Assembly (NCBI GenBank): GCA_028868825.1
Contig: JAGWTU010000021.1
Coordinates: 1-64,000 of the forward strand
From: Burkholderiales bacterium
GTDB taxonomy: Bacteria; Pseudomonadota; Gammaproteobacteria; Burkholderiales; Burkholderiaceae_C
Length of the DNA: 64,000 nucleotides
Direction of reading: 5' to 3'
Shown: positions 62,801 to 64,000 of the stretch, piece after piece
Layout: each line of letters opens with the position of its first letter
Position numbering within the stretch: the stretch's first letter is position 1
Notes under the pieces: model-generated
Told to the model about the DNA's origin: nothing
What the model saw: the letters and a program-made list of their open reading frames with translations, nothing else
The model's database searches: none
Program-made: the position numbers and the translations under genes

Positions 62801-64000
62801 ATGAAGAAATTGCTCTCCCTCCTGCTGATCGTGCTGCTGGCTGCCTGCGGCGGATCCAACCCCGGCCCGCTGCCGCAGCCGCATTCGCCGGTGATCACCG
62901 ATCCGGGACCGCTCAGCGTCCAGGAATTCACCATCGCGGTGACGAAGCTGTCGGTCACGAGCCCGGACGGCAACAGCGTCAAGCTGTCGCTGTCGGGGCC
63001 CGATGCCGCAGATTTCGCGATCACCGGCGACGGCACGATCCGCTTCGCGATTCCGCCCAACTACCTCGCACCGGCGGACGCGAACAAGGACAACGTCTAC
63101 CAGATCACCGTGGTGGCCGACGACACCTACTCGACGCCGGCGCAGCTGCCGCTGTCGATCAAGGTCACGGCCTGCCCGACCTGCCAGGTCGCCAACACCT
63201 CGGCCCATGTGACGACCGACGACACGACCTTCGTGCCCGAAAACATCATCGCCAGTTTCGAGTTCCCGGCGCAGATGCAGCAGGACACCGTCAAGTACAC
63301 GCTGACCGGCGTCTTCGCGACGACGACGAACTGGAACAACCTCGAGTATTCCAATCCGACCCTGGCTCCGATCGCGGCGCGCATCGGCAATGCCTCGGTG
63401 ACGACCTGCGAGATCGGCGGCGGCAGTTGCGACGCGCCGACCGGCAGCATCACGATCAACGACGTCACGATCACCAAGGACTCGATCACCTTCCTGATGT
63501 CCGGCGGCGACGGCGGCCCCGATGTCGGCGCCTCGGTGCTCTACACGCCGGCCGGCTCGACGACGCCCCAGGTGCTGGGCACGTACAACCCCAACAGCTG
63601 CGGCGACCCCGTGCTCAAGGGCGACCAGCATTACGTCAATTTCGACACCAGCGGGCTGATCGGCGAGAAGGTCCAGATCAAGATCTTTGACAACGCCAGC
63701 CACGGCTGCGGCTTCGTCGCCTTCGACCATTTCTACCAGACCGACAAGCCCCGCGGCACGAATGCCGGCGTGCTGACGAAACCGCTGGCGCCGGTGAAGG
63801 TCACGGTCGAGGGACCGGTGACGTTCCAGAAGATGATCCCGTTCGCCAGCTTCGAGAACCCGGTCGACATGGTCGCCAAGCGCGGCTGGGTCGGTACCGG
63901 CGTGTTCGCCAACCCGACGGCCACGAGCTGGCAGGGCACGACGGGCACCGATGCGAACGCGGCGCGCGTCGGCGACCGGGCCATCAGCACCTGCGAGATT
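62801..64000 (+). CDS. Surface lipoprotein with tandem GH32-insert-like modules (partial, runs off the window)
   Basis: 400 codons open to the window edge. Signal and lipobox LLIVLLAAC (Cys16). A cadherin-like stretch follows (about 30-125, LSLSGPDAADFAITGDGTI). A module starting ASFEFPAQM at about 151 continues through TGSITINDVTITKDSITFL (214-232) and VNFDTSGLIGEKVQIKIFD then HGCGFVAFDHF (to 311). A second copy starts FASFENPVDM at about 348 (period about 198). The module matches the domain inserted at 301-436 of the cytoplasmic GH32 gene. Fifteen bp from the TonB receptor gene, it is probably a fructan-binding partner of that receptor, analogous to SusD in role only. Confidence 0.82.
   Translation, partial: MKKLLSLLLIVLLAACGGSNPGPLPQPHSPVITDPGPLSVQEFTIAVTKLSVTSPDGNSVKLSLSGPDAADFAITGDGTIRFAIPPNYLAPADANKDNVYQITVVADDTYSTPAQLPLSIKVTACPTCQVANTSAHVTTDDTTFVPENIIASFEFPAQMQQDTVKYTLTGVFATTTNWNNLEYSNPTLAPIAARIGNASVTTCEIGGGSCDAPTGSITINDVTITKDSITFLMSGGDGGPDVGASVLYTPAGSTTPQVLGTYNPNSCGDPVLKGDQHYVNFDTSGLIGEKVQIKIFDNASHGCGFVAFDHFYQTDKPRGTNAGVLTKPLAPVKVTVEGPVTFQKMIPFASFENPVDMVAKRGWVGTGVFANPTATSWQGTTGTDANAARVGDRAISTCEI

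Noticed and set aside
59918-63730. A 1270-codon open frame on the minus strand
   Set aside because: It lies opposite the GH32, TonB receptor and lipoprotein genes, which have clear motifs and coupled starts; it is the mirror frame of GC-rich coding DNA, full of Val/Asp/Arg/Gly runs.

Overview
The window is about 68% GC and looks like chromosomal DNA from a betaproteobacterium of the order Burkholderiales (Rubrivivax/Leptothrix/Roseateles-like). The evidence is the gram-negative porin type, TonB receptors, an RND pump, a QseBC/PmrAB-type two-component system, IS66 and IS91 relatives, and long unidirectional operons with 4-base start/stop overlaps. Taxonomy is inferred from protein style and was not searched. 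No rRNA, tRNA or CRISPR array was recognised.

Left part (1-16521). A tightly overlapping plus-strand operon holds the end of a disulfide-reductase-like flavoprotein, a YiiX-like permuted amidase, the two 'rSAM/selenodomain-associated' transferases (GT2 and DUF2064) and a SelD-N-terminus-like flavoprotein. A HD-GYP protein with a zinc ribbon follows. After 0.8 kb of decayed non-coding DNA come a twice-frameshifted IS91-type transposase and the stump of a TonB receptor. On the minus strand follow an intact TonB receptor plus secreted phosphodiesterase pair and a redox trio (old yellow enzyme, aldo/keto reductase, SDR). A truncated IS66 abuts a decapitated beta-propeller pseudogene.

Middle (16547-33023). 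Fourteen co-oriented minus-strand genes run from an ArnT-like GT39 and a PAP2 phosphatase through an OmpR/PmrB-type regulator pair, a PepSY protein, a COG4705 membrane protein, an exported protein, two ABC ATPases with one FtsX-like permease, and cytochrome b561, to an outer-membrane factor/adaptor/RND pump. Tandem TAAG half-sites spaced 11 bp apart lie upstream of both GT39 and PepSY, suggesting one envelope-modification regulon.

33024-44274. A decayed spacer carries a second, inverted copy of a 70-bp repeat also found near 5123. Next are a radical SAM/SPASM protein with an MFS transporter, a receiver-like orphan, an exported orphan and an AraC pseudogene. Then comes a minus-strand operon DUF4331 - lipoprotein - TPR protein - HupE/UreJ. 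It is divergent from an ECF sigma factor and anti-sigma factor, and both directions carry the same bipartite element GCATCC-N15-GCGTA.

44341-64000. A LysR regulator is divergent from a sugar-acid operon: DapA-like lyase, SDR, D-tartrate-dehydratase-like enolase, SSS symporter and porin. The last 13 kb is a fructan (levan/inulin) locus. A cytoplasmic GH32 with a complete MalEFGK-type ABC transporter lies on the minus strand. A secreted GH32 whose nucleophile Asp is replaced by Glu, a TonB receptor and a surface lipoprotein lie on the plus strand. The lipoprotein runs off the window. It carries repeats that resemble the domain inserted in the cytoplasmic GH32. The divergent region has two copies of a TGGCwATCGATrGwCA operator-like palindrome.
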